A DNA stretch of 25,972 nt from Bacillus sp. ISL-7 (GCF_018613065.1 NZ_JAGGQW010000063.1:1-25972); one strand, 5' to 3'; numbered from the stretch's first letter, positions 7,681 through 15,897 are shown. Numbers and translations: made by a program. Notes: generated by a model from the letters alone, not told the origin.

Positions 7681-8580
7681 TCACACCACCAATTTTAAAA
7701 ATATTTCTTCTAAACTATCATTATTGATTTCAAATTTTACGATGTCCACGTCGTGAGAGAGTGCATTCATCAGGAGCATATTTTTGTTTTTTTGGATGTT
7801 TTCAACTTTTATTTGGACTTTATTCCCTATGACCTCGACTTCCTTCACATAAGGTAATTTTTTTATCATGCCAATCCATTTTTGATCCTTCGATATAATT
7901 TCTAAATTTAATTTATTTTCGTTATTTCGGTTCAACAATTCAGTGATTGTTGTATCTTCTATTTTTGTTCCATTTTTAATGATTACAAATCGTTCACATA
8001 TTTCTTCTGCATCGCCCAATATATGAGTTGATAATAAAATAGTAGTATCTTTTTTTATTTCCTCGATCAGGTTTAACACTTCTCTTCGCCCAATTGGATC
8101 TAATGCAGATACTGGCTCATCCATGACAATAAGTGAAGGCTTATGTAATAGTGCTTGTGCGATACCAAGTCTCTGTTTCATTCCACCAGAAAATGTGCCA
8201 ACTTTTGAGTTTTCTTCACCTTCTAGTCCGACTTTTGCTAAAATTTCAGGTATCTCGTTTGTTAATTCTTCTTTTAGCATTCCAGAAAGTTGACCCATAA
8301 ACGTAAGCGTTTCTTTCGCTGTCATCCAATGAAAAAAGTTAGGGTACTGTGGCAGGTAACCAATTTCCCTTTTCATTTTCGATATTTTTTTCCCATTCAA
8401 CAAAACTTCACCAGAGTCTGAATTGATAATATCTGAAATCACTTTTATTAATGTGGACTTCCCTGCCCCATTCGGACCGATTAATCCGACACATTCTCCT
8501 GAATTCAGTTCCATCGAAAAATTATTGACAGCCATTTTTCCTTTAAATTTTTTCGTAACATTTTTGATTTCTAATTTCAT
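7681..8580 (-). CDS. ABC transporter ATP-binding protein (YxlF-like)
   Basis: 299 residues. Walker A GPNGAGKST at 35-43, Q-loop at QYPN near 78, signature FSGGMKQRLGIAQALL from about 130, Walker B IVMDEP at 151-156 and switch His186 in STHILGD. All catalytic parts are present, so it should be an active ATPase. The last 90 residues form the extra C-terminal domain common in drug and bacteriocin-type ABC-2 ATPases. Its ATG overlaps the stop of the upstream PLDc_N gene (ATGA), and it lies 3 nt before the permease, so the three genes are translationally coupled. Confidence 0.9.
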   Translation of the reverse strand: MKLEIKNVTKKFKGKMAVNNFSMELNSGECVGLIGPNGAGKSTLIKVISDIINSDSGEVLLNGKKISKMKREIGYLPQYPNFFHWMTAKETLTFMGQLSGMLKEELTNEIPEILAKVGLEGEENSKVGTFSGGMKQRLGIAQALLHKPSLIVMDEPVSALDPIGRREVLNLIEEIKKDTTILLSTHILGDAEEICERFVIIKNGTKIEDTTITELLNRNNENKLNLEIISKDQKWIGMIKKLPYVKEVEVIGNKVQIKVENIQKNKNMLLMNALSHDVDIVKFEINNDSLEEIFLKLVV

Positions 8581-8816
8581 ATTCTCTCACTGTCCTTTCT
8601 CCCTATGGTGAAGTACAGAATAGGTCCAAGTGTATTGGCAAATAGAATAATTAGCACCCATGGGAGCATATTTTTTCTTGTCTTTCTATGGCGGTATAAA
8701 TCAATCAATGCAATTAAAATTAAGATCGTACTTACTACAATAACTGGCATTATTATAGGTAGAAAAGCCATAAAATCAATATCCTTTAGGTCACCCAGAC
8801 CATATTGCAGCTTCAT
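8577..8816 (-). CDS. PLDc_N-type two-span membrane protein (YxlE-like)
   Basis: 79 residues from the ATG at 8816, chosen because AAGGG lies 10 nt upstream; the ATG at 8822 is too close to that site. It has two hydrophobic helices (IIMPVIVVSTILILIALIDL and MLPWVLIILFANTLGPILYF) separated by RHRKTRKN and ends IGRKDSERI, the pattern of the PLDc_N family. YxlE-type proteins accompany ABC exporters and in the sigY operon act as a negative regulator; here the role is inferred from position as first gene of the exporter operon. Confidence 0.75.
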   Translation of the reverse strand: MKLQYGLGDLKDIDFMAFLPIIMPVIVVSTILILIALIDLYRHRKTRKNMLPWVLIILFANTLGPILYFTIGRKDSERI

Positions 8817-8834
8817 TTCCATCGTTCCCTTCAA

Positions 8835-8910
8835 TCTCATTCTCATTCTCAATAATGATAACTTAGTCGCAGGTGTGTTGCAATAGCTATTCTCATTATT
8901 TATAATGAGA
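8835..8910. promoter_or_regulatory. Divergent promoters sharing one palindromic -35, with operator
   Basis: TTGCAA at 8878-8883 is its own reverse complement. On the plus strand it is 17 bp from TATAAT (8901-8906); on the minus strand it is also 17 bp from TATCAT (8860-8855). The plus -10 lies in a perfect palindrome, TCTCATTAT-TT-ATAATGAGA (8891-8910). Near the minus -10, TCTCATTCTCATTCTCA (about 8835-8851) repeats the same half-site directly. These are likely binding sites of the divergent winged-helix regulator. Confidence 0.6.
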
Positions 8911-8940
8911 TTAAAATTAAACAATGAATGAGGTGAAATT

Positions 8941-9480
8941 GTGAGTAACAAAATTGAAGTTATCATGCATCCAGTAAGAATGAAAATTTGCCAAGCATTA
9001 ATGAGAAATAAAGAAACTGGACTAACACCATTAGAAATGGTAAAAATCATTAAAGATGTGCCTCAATCAAGTCTATATAGGCATATACAAACCATGGTGG
9101 ATTCCGGTGTCATCCACGTTATTAATGAAAAAAAGGTGAAATCTGTTTCCGAAAAATATTATGCCTTAAATGAAGAAGAAGCAAGAATTGACGTAGAGGA
9201 ATGGAAAAAGGCTTCTAACGAGGAAAAATTAACCTATTTTTCCTATTATCAATTATTACTTATGACTCAATATCAAGATTATCTTAAGAAATTAGAAGAA
9301 CAAAACTGCCAAGAGGACCTTGCTGCTTTTTCTGTAGTTGAATTAAAGATTGATGAGGAACACTTTATACAATTTCAAAACGAATTAAACGATTTATTGA
9401 CTAAATACTACAATACTACGAGCAAGAAAACAGATTCTCCGGTTCGAACAATTGCTTTTACAATTATTCCAGATGCTTAA
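8941..9480 (+). CDS. Winged-helix transcriptional regulator (ArsR-like) of the ABC operon
   Basis: 179 residues starting at GTG 8941 with GAGGTG 6 nt upstream. Residues about 5-75 form a winged helix-turn-helix: HPVRMKICQALM, then PLEMVKIIKDVPQSSLYRHI as the recognition helix-turn-helix, then a wing around VIHVINEKKVKSV. The rest is mostly helical and likely serves for dimerisation or sensing. No metal-binding Cys pair of classical ArsR sensors is evident. It is transcribed divergently from the exporter operon and likely represses both promoters through the palindrome at its own -10 and the repeats at the other (inference). Confidence 0.75.
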   Translation: MSNKIEVIMHPVRMKICQALMRNKETGLTPLEMVKIIKDVPQSSLYRHIQTMVDSGVIHVINEKKVKSVSEKYYALNEEEARIDVEEWKKASNEEKLTYFSYYQLLLMTQYQDYLKKLEEQNCQEDLAAFSVVELKIDEEHFIQFQNELNDLLTKYYNTTSKKTDSPVRTIAFTIIPDA

Positions 9481-9548
9481 CAGACTAGAAAAAGAGAGTC
9501 TTAATTTACCTAGATGGCTTGGAGTATTCTTCGAGCCATTATTTATGC

Positions 9549-9580
9549 AAAAAAAACCTTCTCCAATGTGGGAAGGGCTT
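9549..9580 (-). terminator. Rho-independent terminator of the ger operon
   Basis: On the minus strand CCTTCCC and GGAGAAGG pair around ACATT and are followed by eight T. It lies about 90 nt after the last ger gene. A second hairpin, GGCTTGGAG/CTTCGAGCC near 9515-9537, may end the plus-strand regulator gene. Confidence 0.7.
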
Positions 9581-9670
9581 CAATTAGGAGTTGATCATTC
9601 AGCTTCTGTTTACTTAAAATTATAACATCTTTGGCTTTTTCACTTTAGTTGGAAATGTAGGGGGACTCAT

Positions 9671-10768
9671 TTATAATGATTTTATTATGTATTTCTTAAT
9701 AATCAAAATGATAACTAAGATAAATGGAATGATAATTTGAAATGGGATGTGGAAATAAAGTGGAACAACTTTCAACCCAATGAACAAGTGTTGAATAATG
9801 TTTTTAGATAATGTAAATGCAAATATAAATGTTAGTATCGTTGTAACCATAATTTGTCGATTTGGCTTTGCGTTTGGAAACAATTGAGTAAGTATCATTA
9901 GCCCCCCGTACATATATATGGAAATTTTAATAAATCCACCTATAAGATTGATTATTACTGCAAAAACCTCTATGTGTGGTAGGAACTCTAAGACGCTGGT
10001 AAGTTCTAAAGCTTTTACTAATGGAAATACATACAAGTTAACTGTTTCAGAACTTAGCAAGCCCAGTATCATTTCTCCGGCTATAAGTAGTATCACTCCT
10101 GTTGTACACAAAGAAATCCAACCGTATTTTCGTAGAGTTTTGATATCGTTTACATACGGAAATAACATAGTAAATACAATAAGCTCCCCATACGGAAAGG
10201 TTAATCCGGTTGGGAAAACAGAAGAGATTATTTGCTTCCAACTTGTCCGAAATACTGGAGTTAAACGGCTGATTTCAAAATAAGGAGATAGGAATCCCAA
10301 TGCTATAAGTACCAAAATAATAATTCCTGAAAAAATACATAAAATCAGTGAACTCCTAGCTGTAGCTTCTATTCCAAGAAAACAACTATAAGACACCACC
10401 AGAAGAAAAGTAAAAGATATAACCCCGAAAGGAATATTGTTAAAAAGCACTTCACCAATGAAAAAAGAGAAATCTTTTAACACTCTTCCTGCAATGTATA
10501 AAAAATATAGACAGTAAATAAATCCAAGTAGTTTGGATACCCATTTTCCAAATCCCAGTTCTAAAAGTTGAATCAAATTTCCCCATTTTCCCAATGAGTG
10601 AAGCAGGATATAAAAATAAAAAATACCAATTCCCAAACCTACCGATAACATGATTGTAATCCAAACATCTTGTTTAGTTTCAAAGTTCCATCCTACGATG
10701 ATGGCGCTTCCAAGTAAAAAGTTAATCATTAAGGAGAATAGTTCCACTGGAGCTAGTCTGACCATCAT
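9671..10768 (-). CDS. GerAB-type spore germination permease
   Basis: 365 residues with about ten membrane helices, the fold of the APC-superfamily B subunits of germinant receptors. It opens VELFSLMINFLLGSAIIVGW, as is typical (the family has a G-S-A/T-I motif in helix 1). B subunits bind the amino acid or other germinant in the spore inner membrane. It is the last gene of the operon, 28 nt after the C-subunit gene, with AAAGGA about 10 nt before the ATG. Which germinant it recognises cannot be told from sequence. Confidence 0.88.
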   Translation of the reverse strand: MMVRLAPVELFSLMINFLLGSAIIVGWNFETKQDVWITIMLSVGLGIGIFYFYILLHSLGKWGNLIQLLELGFGKWVSKLLGFIYCLYFLYIAGRVLKDFSFFIGEVLFNNIPFGVISFTFLLVVSYSCFLGIEATARSSLILCIFSGIIILVLIALGFLSPYFEISRLTPVFRTSWKQIISSVFPTGLTFPYGELIVFTMLFPYVNDIKTLRKYGWISLCTTGVILLIAGEMILGLLSSETVNLYVFPLVKALELTSVLEFLPHIEVFAVIINLIGGFIKISIYMYGGLMILTQLFPNAKPNRQIMVTTILTFIFAFTLSKNIIQHLFIGLKVVPLYFHIPFQIIIPFILVIILIIKKYIIKSL

Positions 10769-10796
10769 TCTATCGAATCCTTTCCATGCCTTGAGT

Positions 10797-11987
10797 CTAT
10801 TTTAATGACGATGAAATCTCTCCTACATCGATAAGATCAAACTTTACTTTTGTTCGAATTTGTACAGTTGAATATGCTGTATCCCAATTGTTTTTTATTC
10901 TGTTCCACCTATCTGGTTGTTTTCGATACAAAACTTCTCCAAATCCCTCTATATCAGTTTTTTTATTTTGCGTTTTCGTTATCAGTTGATTAATCTTTTT
11001 TTGAAGATCATGCTCTGCATTATGTTCCAATACGGCAATGGCTTGGACGGTAGAAGTGTCCATTTTGCATGAAACATCAGACAACTTACCTTTCATTTGA
11101 AGCTGCAGAAGAAAGGATGGTCCTCCCTTATTATATTGCAAACGAATAACCGGTTTACTACGAACATCTTTCCATGTCACATATCCAGGTTGTTTCCGAC
11201 ACTTTGTTACCAATGTGATATCATGTATTTTGCTTCGAGTTAATGCCAATAAATTACTTTCCCTTGAAGAAAGCCAATACGAAAATCTTTGATTTTTAAA
11301 AACGGCAAACCCCTCCATTGCCAGTAAAGCATTAGGCGATGACTTTTCAATATTTTCTTTCGAAGTACCTTTCGAGGAAAGTCCTTTTATGGTGATATAA
11401 GGGATGGTTAGTTCCGTTCTATTTTTATTCAACATTTCCTTTATTTTGTTGGAAGTAATATTAGGAAGTTTCCCCCAGGACTCTCGTTTTCTATTTAGCA
11501 TTTCTGTCAATTTGCTTCCTGAAACTTTTTGAACCGGCGTAACGATTTGAAGCAGTTTATCTACTTTTGCTCCTTTAGATATGACAAACCTTATATTTGC
11601 AGGCAATTTAGATTCCCTCATAAAGTAATGGGTAAAAGAAGAAATTTCTTCGGTTTTTACTAATGATTCCCCTATTACAACAACTTCCGTATTATCTAAG
11701 TAGATCTCTCGTCCCAATTTTTCGTGAATACGGTCGATTGCTTCAGGAATGGTTTTCCCTTGTGCACTATACGTATATGCACTTTGTTCACCTGAACCGT
11801 CTTTGACAATGGAGGATGGATTATATATTTGTACGCTGGCGATATATCCTCTCTTGCTTTTATCGATCCCAATCGCGGAAACCACGTTGATTCTATTTAA
11901 CGAACTATCCTGTACCTGTTTGCTGACGATTAAGGAGATGATTAATCCTATTGCTAAATAGAGTGTTATAGTTGATTTCCTTAACAT
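10797..11987 (-). CDS. Ger(x)C-family germination protein lacking the lipobox cysteine
   Basis: 396 residues from the ATG at 11987, chosen for GAAGGAG a few nt upstream and a 13-nt gap to the A-subunit gene. The motif NVVSAIGIDKSKRG near residues 33-46 and the downstream pattern identify the GerAC family, normally lipoproteins on the outer face of the spore inner membrane. Here the N-terminal hydrophobic segment (ITLYLAIGLIISLIVSK) is followed by KQVQDSSLNR where the family usually has a Cys-Trp-Asp. No Cys occurs in the first 45 residues, so lipidation is not possible and the segment must act as an uncleaved anchor or a cleaved signal. Confidence 0.85.
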   Translation of the reverse strand: MLRKSTITLYLAIGLIISLIVSKQVQDSSLNRINVVSAIGIDKSKRGYIASVQIYNPSSIVKDGSGEQSAYTYSAQGKTIPEAIDRIHEKLGREIYLDNTEVVVIGESLVKTEEISSFTHYFMRESKLPANIRFVISKGAKVDKLLQIVTPVQKVSGSKLTEMLNRKRESWGKLPNITSNKIKEMLNKNRTELTIPYITIKGLSSKGTSKENIEKSSPNALLAMEGFAVFKNQRFSYWLSSRESNLLALTRSKIHDITLVTKCRKQPGYVTWKDVRSKPVIRLQYNKGGPSFLLQLQMKGKLSDVSCKMDTSTVQAIAVLEHNAEHDLQKKINQLITKTQNKKTDIEGFGEVLYRKQPDRWNRIKNNWDTAYSTVQIRTKVKFDLIDVGEISSSLK

Positions 11988-12000
11988 AATATCTCCTTCG

Positions 12001-13485
12001 TTACGCTTTATCAGTCTCATCAATCATTTCTTCATTTGTGAAGTGAGATTCATCGTTTGTCATTTCTTCCAGAGATAGTTGAATAGCGCTGTCTTTTAAA
12101 TCATGAGCAACGAATGGAGCTAAAGGTGATAAATAAGGGATGCCAAAGCTGCGCAAAGAACAAAGATGAAGCAATAACACAAGAGAAAATAAAGCGATTC
12201 CGTAAAAGCCAAGAGCCGCGCCCCCGGCAGTAAAACTAAGAGTGATATTTACCGCCGATAATCTAAGTGAGTAAATAGGGATAACACTTAGGAAGACATA
12301 TGTAATACTAACTACAACTAAGCTGGCAGCTGATACCAATTGAGATTCAATTGCAGACTGCCCCAAAATGATCGCCCCAAAAATGGACACCGTAAAAGCA
12401 ATATTTTGAGGCAAGCGATTAGTGCTTTCGTTTATTGCGATAATCACAATCAACAAAGCGGTTACTTCCAACGAGGTTGGAAATGGCACCAATTCTCGTT
12501 GTGACACAAAACCCACAAGAAGTTTTACGGGTAATAAGTTTGCGTGGTAAGTCATAAAAGCTACGTATATCCCTGGAATATACAAAGATAGGATAAATAG
12601 AAAAAAGCGGATCAAACGCGCATTAACCAATCCGGTCTTACTTGTATAATAGTCCTCGGGTGTTTGGAAAAATTGAATGAGAACTGCAGGAGCGATAAGT
12701 ACAAAAGGAGTACCATCTACAAAGATTGCAACTTTTCCTTCCAGGATTTCGCCTGCTACCACATCGGGTCTATCTGTATTGAGCATAAGTGGAAAAAAAG
12801 TTTTGGTCTCCTTTGTCAGAACCATTTCAATGTAATTCGCTTCCAGCACTGCATCCAACTGGAGGTTTTCTAGGCGTTCATAGATTGTATCTAATATTTG
12901 CTTATCCACTACGTTTTCAATGTACATGACCGATACGTCTGTATGGGTGTTTGTTCCATACTGTTTGGTTGTTACTCTTACATTCGGATTTTTAATAATC
13001 TTACGAACAAGAGAGATGTTTATACTTCTGTTTTCGGTGAAACCGACATCAGGTCCTTTAGCAACTCGTTGTCCTTTCGGGTTTTCTATACTGCGTCCAT
13101 TCCATTTGGTTGTATCAGCTGAGAGAAACGTATTTGTTCCTTCCATCATTACAAGTGTTTTGCCTGATAGTAACTCAACGGAAGCAAGTTTTAAATCTTC
13201 AATACGTGTAATTATTTTTGATTGAATGACGGCTAATTCAATAAAAGAAATAAGTTCTTTATCAGATTGAAAATGTGGTAGGTGGTATGTCAACAGGGGT
13301 TCTATTATATATTGTTGAACAGTATTCGAATCAGCAATTTCATCGATGAATAGAACTGCCGCTTTCTTATCTACGCTGGTCAAAGTAATTTCTCTAAATT
13401 GAAAATCTGAACTATTCCCTAACATGGCTTTTACGGTTTGTATACTGTGTTGCAAATCACTTGATACCTCGTTGTTACTTTTCAT
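12001..13485 (-). CDS. GerAA-type spore germination protein
   Basis: 494 residues from the ATG at 13485, preceded by GGTGG; the upstream GTG at 13494 lies in that site. The N-terminal half is the soluble domain (NISLVRKIIKNPNVRV, LDAVLEANYIEM), and the C-terminal half has several membrane helices beginning PEDYYTSKTGLVNARLIRFF, the most conserved segment of GerA-family A subunits. The subunit assembles into the oligomeric channel of germinant receptors that releases ions on germinant binding. First gene of an A-C-B operon. No convincing sigma-G promoter was found ahead of it, although CATACTT near 13544 on the minus strand is a partial -10 match. Confidence 0.92.
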   Translation of the reverse strand: MKSNNEVSSDLQHSIQTVKAMLGNSSDFQFREITLTSVDKKAAVLFIDEIADSNTVQQYIIEPLLTYHLPHFQSDKELISFIELAVIQSKIITRIEDLKLASVELLSGKTLVMMEGTNTFLSADTTKWNGRSIENPKGQRVAKGPDVGFTENRSINISLVRKIIKNPNVRVTTKQYGTNTHTDVSVMYIENVVDKQILDTIYERLENLQLDAVLEANYIEMVLTKETKTFFPLMLNTDRPDVVAGEILEGKVAIFVDGTPFVLIAPAVLIQFFQTPEDYYTSKTGLVNARLIRFFLFILSLYIPGIYVAFMTYHANLLPVKLLVGFVSQRELVPFPTSLEVTALLIVIIAINESTNRLPQNIAFTVSIFGAIILGQSAIESQLVSAASLVVVSITYVFLSVIPIYSLRLSAVNITLSFTAGGAALGFYGIALFSLVLLLHLCSLRSFGIPYLSPLAPFVAHDLKDSAIQLSLEEMTNDESHFTNEEMIDETDKA

Positions 13486-13898
13486 TTTTACCACCAGTAA
13501 TTATGAAATAGATACCTTATTTTCTCTTTACAGGTTAAAAAGTATGCATGAGAAGTAAGAAAAAGCATCGCCGCTGCGATCCTTTTTTTACTCAAGCACC
13601 CGTTACTTTAAGTGATGTATTTCACAAGTTATTTAATTAATTTATTTTTGTTTTCAAAAATGTACTGGAATCCATATAGGAAAAAGGCTTTGTAAAAAGA
13701 AAGGAAAAATTGAAAATTATTAAACTTATTTTCATGGTAGACAATCATGCCGCGCTGCGGCACCATCAAATGAATGAAAATAGTTCATAATCCCGTCTAG
13801 TTTTCATTGTACCTGTCAATCCTTTTTGTAGGCTGGCGAAGGATAGTCAAGAAGGCAACATCATTTTCATAAAAGTAAAATCTTTTTCGACACATATT
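13486..13898. other. Intergenic region with a terminator-like hairpin and an inverted repeat
   Basis: About 410 bp without a credible gene. It holds the hairpin at 13561-13590 and an inverted repeat at about 13731-13795, in which ATTTTCAT and ATGAAAAT flank a TGCCGC/GCGGCA hairpin. The region lies between the 3' end of the adenylyltransferase gene and the 5' end of the ger operon. Confidence 0.4.
13561..13590. terminator. Terminator-like hairpin, possibly bidirectional
   Basis: ATCGC (13568-13572) pairs with GCGAT (13577-13581) around CGCT. Seven T follow on the plus strand and TTTTTC on the minus strand. The only gene it could end is the adenylyltransferase, about 310 nt upstream on the minus strand; it would also shield the ger operon. 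Confidence 0.5.
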
Positions 13899-14780
13899 TT
13901 AATAAATACATTTTGCATTAACTGGTAGTTTTCTAATGTGTTTAAGGAATTTAGTCATTTTTTTATCGTCTTCAATTGGATATATGTACAATAAATGTGC
14001 TGCTACATCTTTTGCTAGTGTTCCAAACAATTCACAAGTAACAAATATTGATCTCCAAAAATTCTCATAGTTATCGTCAGAATAAGTTTCTTCGTACATT
14101 TCCCAATAAGATTCAGGAAGGAACTTTTTGAAATACTTACCCATCTTCCCCGTCGAAACTTGGAAGTCGTGTTTTATGCCGACCCACCAATAAACCATCT
14201 CATCTAGTCTAACCCTTATTACATATTCAAACATTTGCTTTGCATATGGTAATTCATCACGCCATATTCCTTTTCCAACGTTCTGTAGACACCACCAAAA
14301 TTCATTACAGCAACTAAAATAGACTGGTTCTATTGGCTTCTTTACCCAATAATCAATATCTGAAGGAGCAGGGATGGGCGGAAGTATATGGTCCTTATCT
14401 AATAAAGGAGTTGTAAGTTTATCCTTGATATACCCCTCATCCATAAATTCTCTTGTTTCGAGATGAAGGTCTATACGATTCCCATCTGTAAAGAGCATTA
14501 AATATCCATAGGACCTGTCAAAATCCATATCCATACCAACATGTTTATCATTTTTATCAGGTTCTTGAATCATAAGTAAATCTCCAAAAATACTTATCCA
14601 TTTTTCATCTTTTATGAAAGAGGCAGTTTCCGTCACTACATAAACAATATCGTAATCCTGAAAAATATCCTTTGGGGCATTTGGATTAGTTCTTGAACCG
14701 TTCATATAAACAGCTCGAATACGTTCATCCTTTTGTGCTATTCCTAATATCAAATCATACATTTCTTTTTCGGTTCTCAA
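13899..14780 (-). CDS. aadK: Aminoglycoside 6-adenylyltransferase (ANT(6)/AadK-like)
   Basis: 293 residues. The nucleotidyltransferase core is intact: GSRTNPN at 28-34, DYD at 42-44 and the third acidic residue in RIDLHLE at Asp104. The C-terminal part keeps family landmarks such as CCNEFWWCLQNVGKGIWRDE and the tail around YPIEDDKKMTKFL. The family transfers AMP from ATP to the 6-hydroxyl of streptomycin. The length is close to AadK of Bacillus subtilis (284). It stands alone with no mobile-element remnants beside it and AT-rich composition like its surroundings, so it looks like a resident chromosomal gene. Activity against streptomycin is assumed from the family. Confidence 0.85.
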   Translation of the reverse strand: MRTEKEMYDLILGIAQKDERIRAVYMNGSRTNPNAPKDIFQDYDIVYVVTETASFIKDEKWISIFGDLLMIQEPDKNDKHVGMDMDFDRSYGYLMLFTDGNRIDLHLETREFMDEGYIKDKLTTPLLDKDHILPPIPAPSDIDYWVKKPIEPVYFSCCNEFWWCLQNVGKGIWRDELPYAKQMFEYVIRVRLDEMVYWWVGIKHDFQVSTGKMGKYFKKFLPESYWEMYEETYSDDNYENFWRSIFVTCELFGTLAKDVAAHLLYIYPIEDDKKMTKFLKHIRKLPVNAKCIY

Positions 14781-14973
14781 TTGCTATCCACCTCCTAAGA
14801 TTTCCATCTATTTGTTTCCATTAAATATCAATAATTAATTCTTTCTATATAAATAATGGTATTTCCTTTAATCCACAATACATTTGTTATTTAAATAACT
14901 TTCTCAGTTGGCAGAAGAAGGAAATAGGGATATTGGTCTATCTTACCCCAAAAAACTTAGTACTTTACACTCG

Positions 14974-15032
14974 TTGACTAAAATACCCATTTAAACGATA
15001 ATGATAATCGTTATCAATGATAATAATTATCA
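14974..15032 (+). promoter_or_regulatory. Promoter with a double Fur box ahead of the second doxX
   Basis: TTGACT (14974-14979) is 17 bp from GATAAT (14997-15002). Two Fur motifs follow: TGATAATCGTTATCA (15002-15016, one mismatch) and TGATAATAATTATCA (15018-15032, perfect 7-1-7). The first abuts the -10 and covers the expected start point, so binding would block transcription directly. Confidence 0.8.
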
Positions 15033-15052
15033 ATTATTTAGGGGGTTTTATT

Positions 15053-15565
15053 ATGTTTATTACATTTTTAAAGGAAAACCGTTTGGTCTCACTGCTGCTT
15101 ACTTTACTTCGACTCTATCTTGGTTGGCAGTGGTTAAATGCTGGTTGGGGAAAAATCTCAAGTGGAAAATTTGATGCAAGCGGCTTTTTGAATGGAGCGG
15201 TAAAGAATATGTCTGGTGAACACCCTGCTGTTCAACCTTGGTGGGGGAATTTTTTAAAAGAGGTCGCATTACCATATGTCGATCTTTTTAATGTAATCGT
15301 TCCTTGGGGTGAATTTTTAGTAGGTCTCGGATTAATTTTAGGTATTTTCACCTCATTTTCTATACTAATGGGGATTACTATGAACTTTGCTTATATGTTC
15401 TCTGGAACAACCAGTACAAATCCACAAATGGTTTTACTAGGGATGTTTATTCTAGTTGCTGGACTAAATGCCGGAAAAATTGGTTTGGATCGATGGTCCA
15501 TACCGTTTTTAAAAAGATTATTTTTAAAAACGGCAGAGAAAGAACAATTTCCCCAAAGTGCTTAA
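15053..15565 (+). CDS. DoxX family membrane protein (second copy)
   Basis: 170 residues with about four hydrophobic helices. The N-terminal signature LTLLRLYLGWQWLNAGWGKI is characteristic of DoxX/DoxD-type proteins. I chose the ATG at 15053 with GGGGG 7 nt upstream; the ATG at 15017 falls inside a Fur box and would lie at the transcript start. It is monocistronic and ends at a weak terminator. It differs clearly in sequence from the DoxX at 4910, so the two are not a recent duplication but share Fur-type control. Function likely redox-related in the membrane; the partner is unknown. Confidence 0.82.
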   Translation: MFITFLKENRLVSLLLTLLRLYLGWQWLNAGWGKISSGKFDASGFLNGAVKNMSGEHPAVQPWWGNFLKEVALPYVDLFNVIVPWGEFLVGLGLILGIFTSFSILMGITMNFAYMFSGTTSTNPQMVLLGMFILVAGLNAGKIGLDRWSIPFLKRLFLKTAEKEQFPQSA

Positions 15566-15604
15566 AGGGAAGACAAAATCAACAATTTGCCTAAAAATAC
15601 GAAA

Positions 15605-15632
15605 AACGTCTGCTTTATAAGCAAACGTTCTT
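15605..15632 (+). terminator. Likely terminator of the second doxX
   Basis: AACGTCTGCTT (15605-15615) and AAGCAAACGTT (15619-15629) form an 11-bp stem with one mismatch and a TAT loop, followed by only CTTT. Confidence 0.45.
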
Positions 15633-15748
15633 TGGAGGTAAATCTTTATTAATTTGGATTTGGTGTAGTAATAATATATGTACAAGATATTAAAACTGAA
15701 TAGGCAAGTGCTGAGAGAAATGAAAAAAAGTTCTCCAAAATCAAGCTT

Positions 15749-15838
15749 AACTCATTGGTTATTCAAATGTAAGGCTGCATAAGCTAGAGTGTAGCCAAAA
15801 CCCATAACCAATCCATGGACCATACACCTTGGTGAGTT
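15749..15838. ncRNA. Candidate structured RNA (three-way junction), strand uncertain
   Basis: Nested complementary segments: AACTCA (15749-15754) with TGAGTT (15833-15838); TTGGTTAT (15755-15762) with ATAACCAA (15804-15811); GGCTGCA (15773-15779) with TGTAGCC (15790-15796); and CCATGG (15813-15818) with CCTTGG (15827-15832, one mismatch). A perfect terminator stem at 15851-15875 follows on the plus strand. A plus-strand promoter is not clear (TTGGAT at 15654 with a poor -10). On the minus strand the same DNA contains a 23-codon frame (15823-15752, MVHGLVMGFGYTLAYAALHL...) with a poorly spaced AAGGTG. No known RNA family was recognised. Confidence 0.3.
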
Positions 15839-15850
15839 ATAGTTTCAACC

Positions 15851-15875
15851 AAAAAAGCCCTTATAGGGCTTTTTT
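15851..15875. terminator. Bidirectional terminator after yjcZ
   Basis: AAAAAAGCCC and GGGCTTTTTT form a perfect 10-bp stem with loop TTATA. It works in both directions: for yjcZ (stop at 15898) on the minus strand and for any plus-strand transcript of the candidate RNA. Confidence 0.8.
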
Positions 15876-15897
15876 AGTTAAGAATAATTGTTTCTTC

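Noticed and set aside
8823..9050. Longer 157-codon reading of the PLDc_N gene
   Set aside because: The extension would run through both divergent promoters and into the regulator gene; the family length fits the ATG at 8816.
15720..15782. 20-codon plus-strand frame (MKKSSPKSSLTHWLFKCKAA)
   Set aside because: The ribosome binding site is weak and the frame overlaps the candidate RNA structure without any sign of a protein family.
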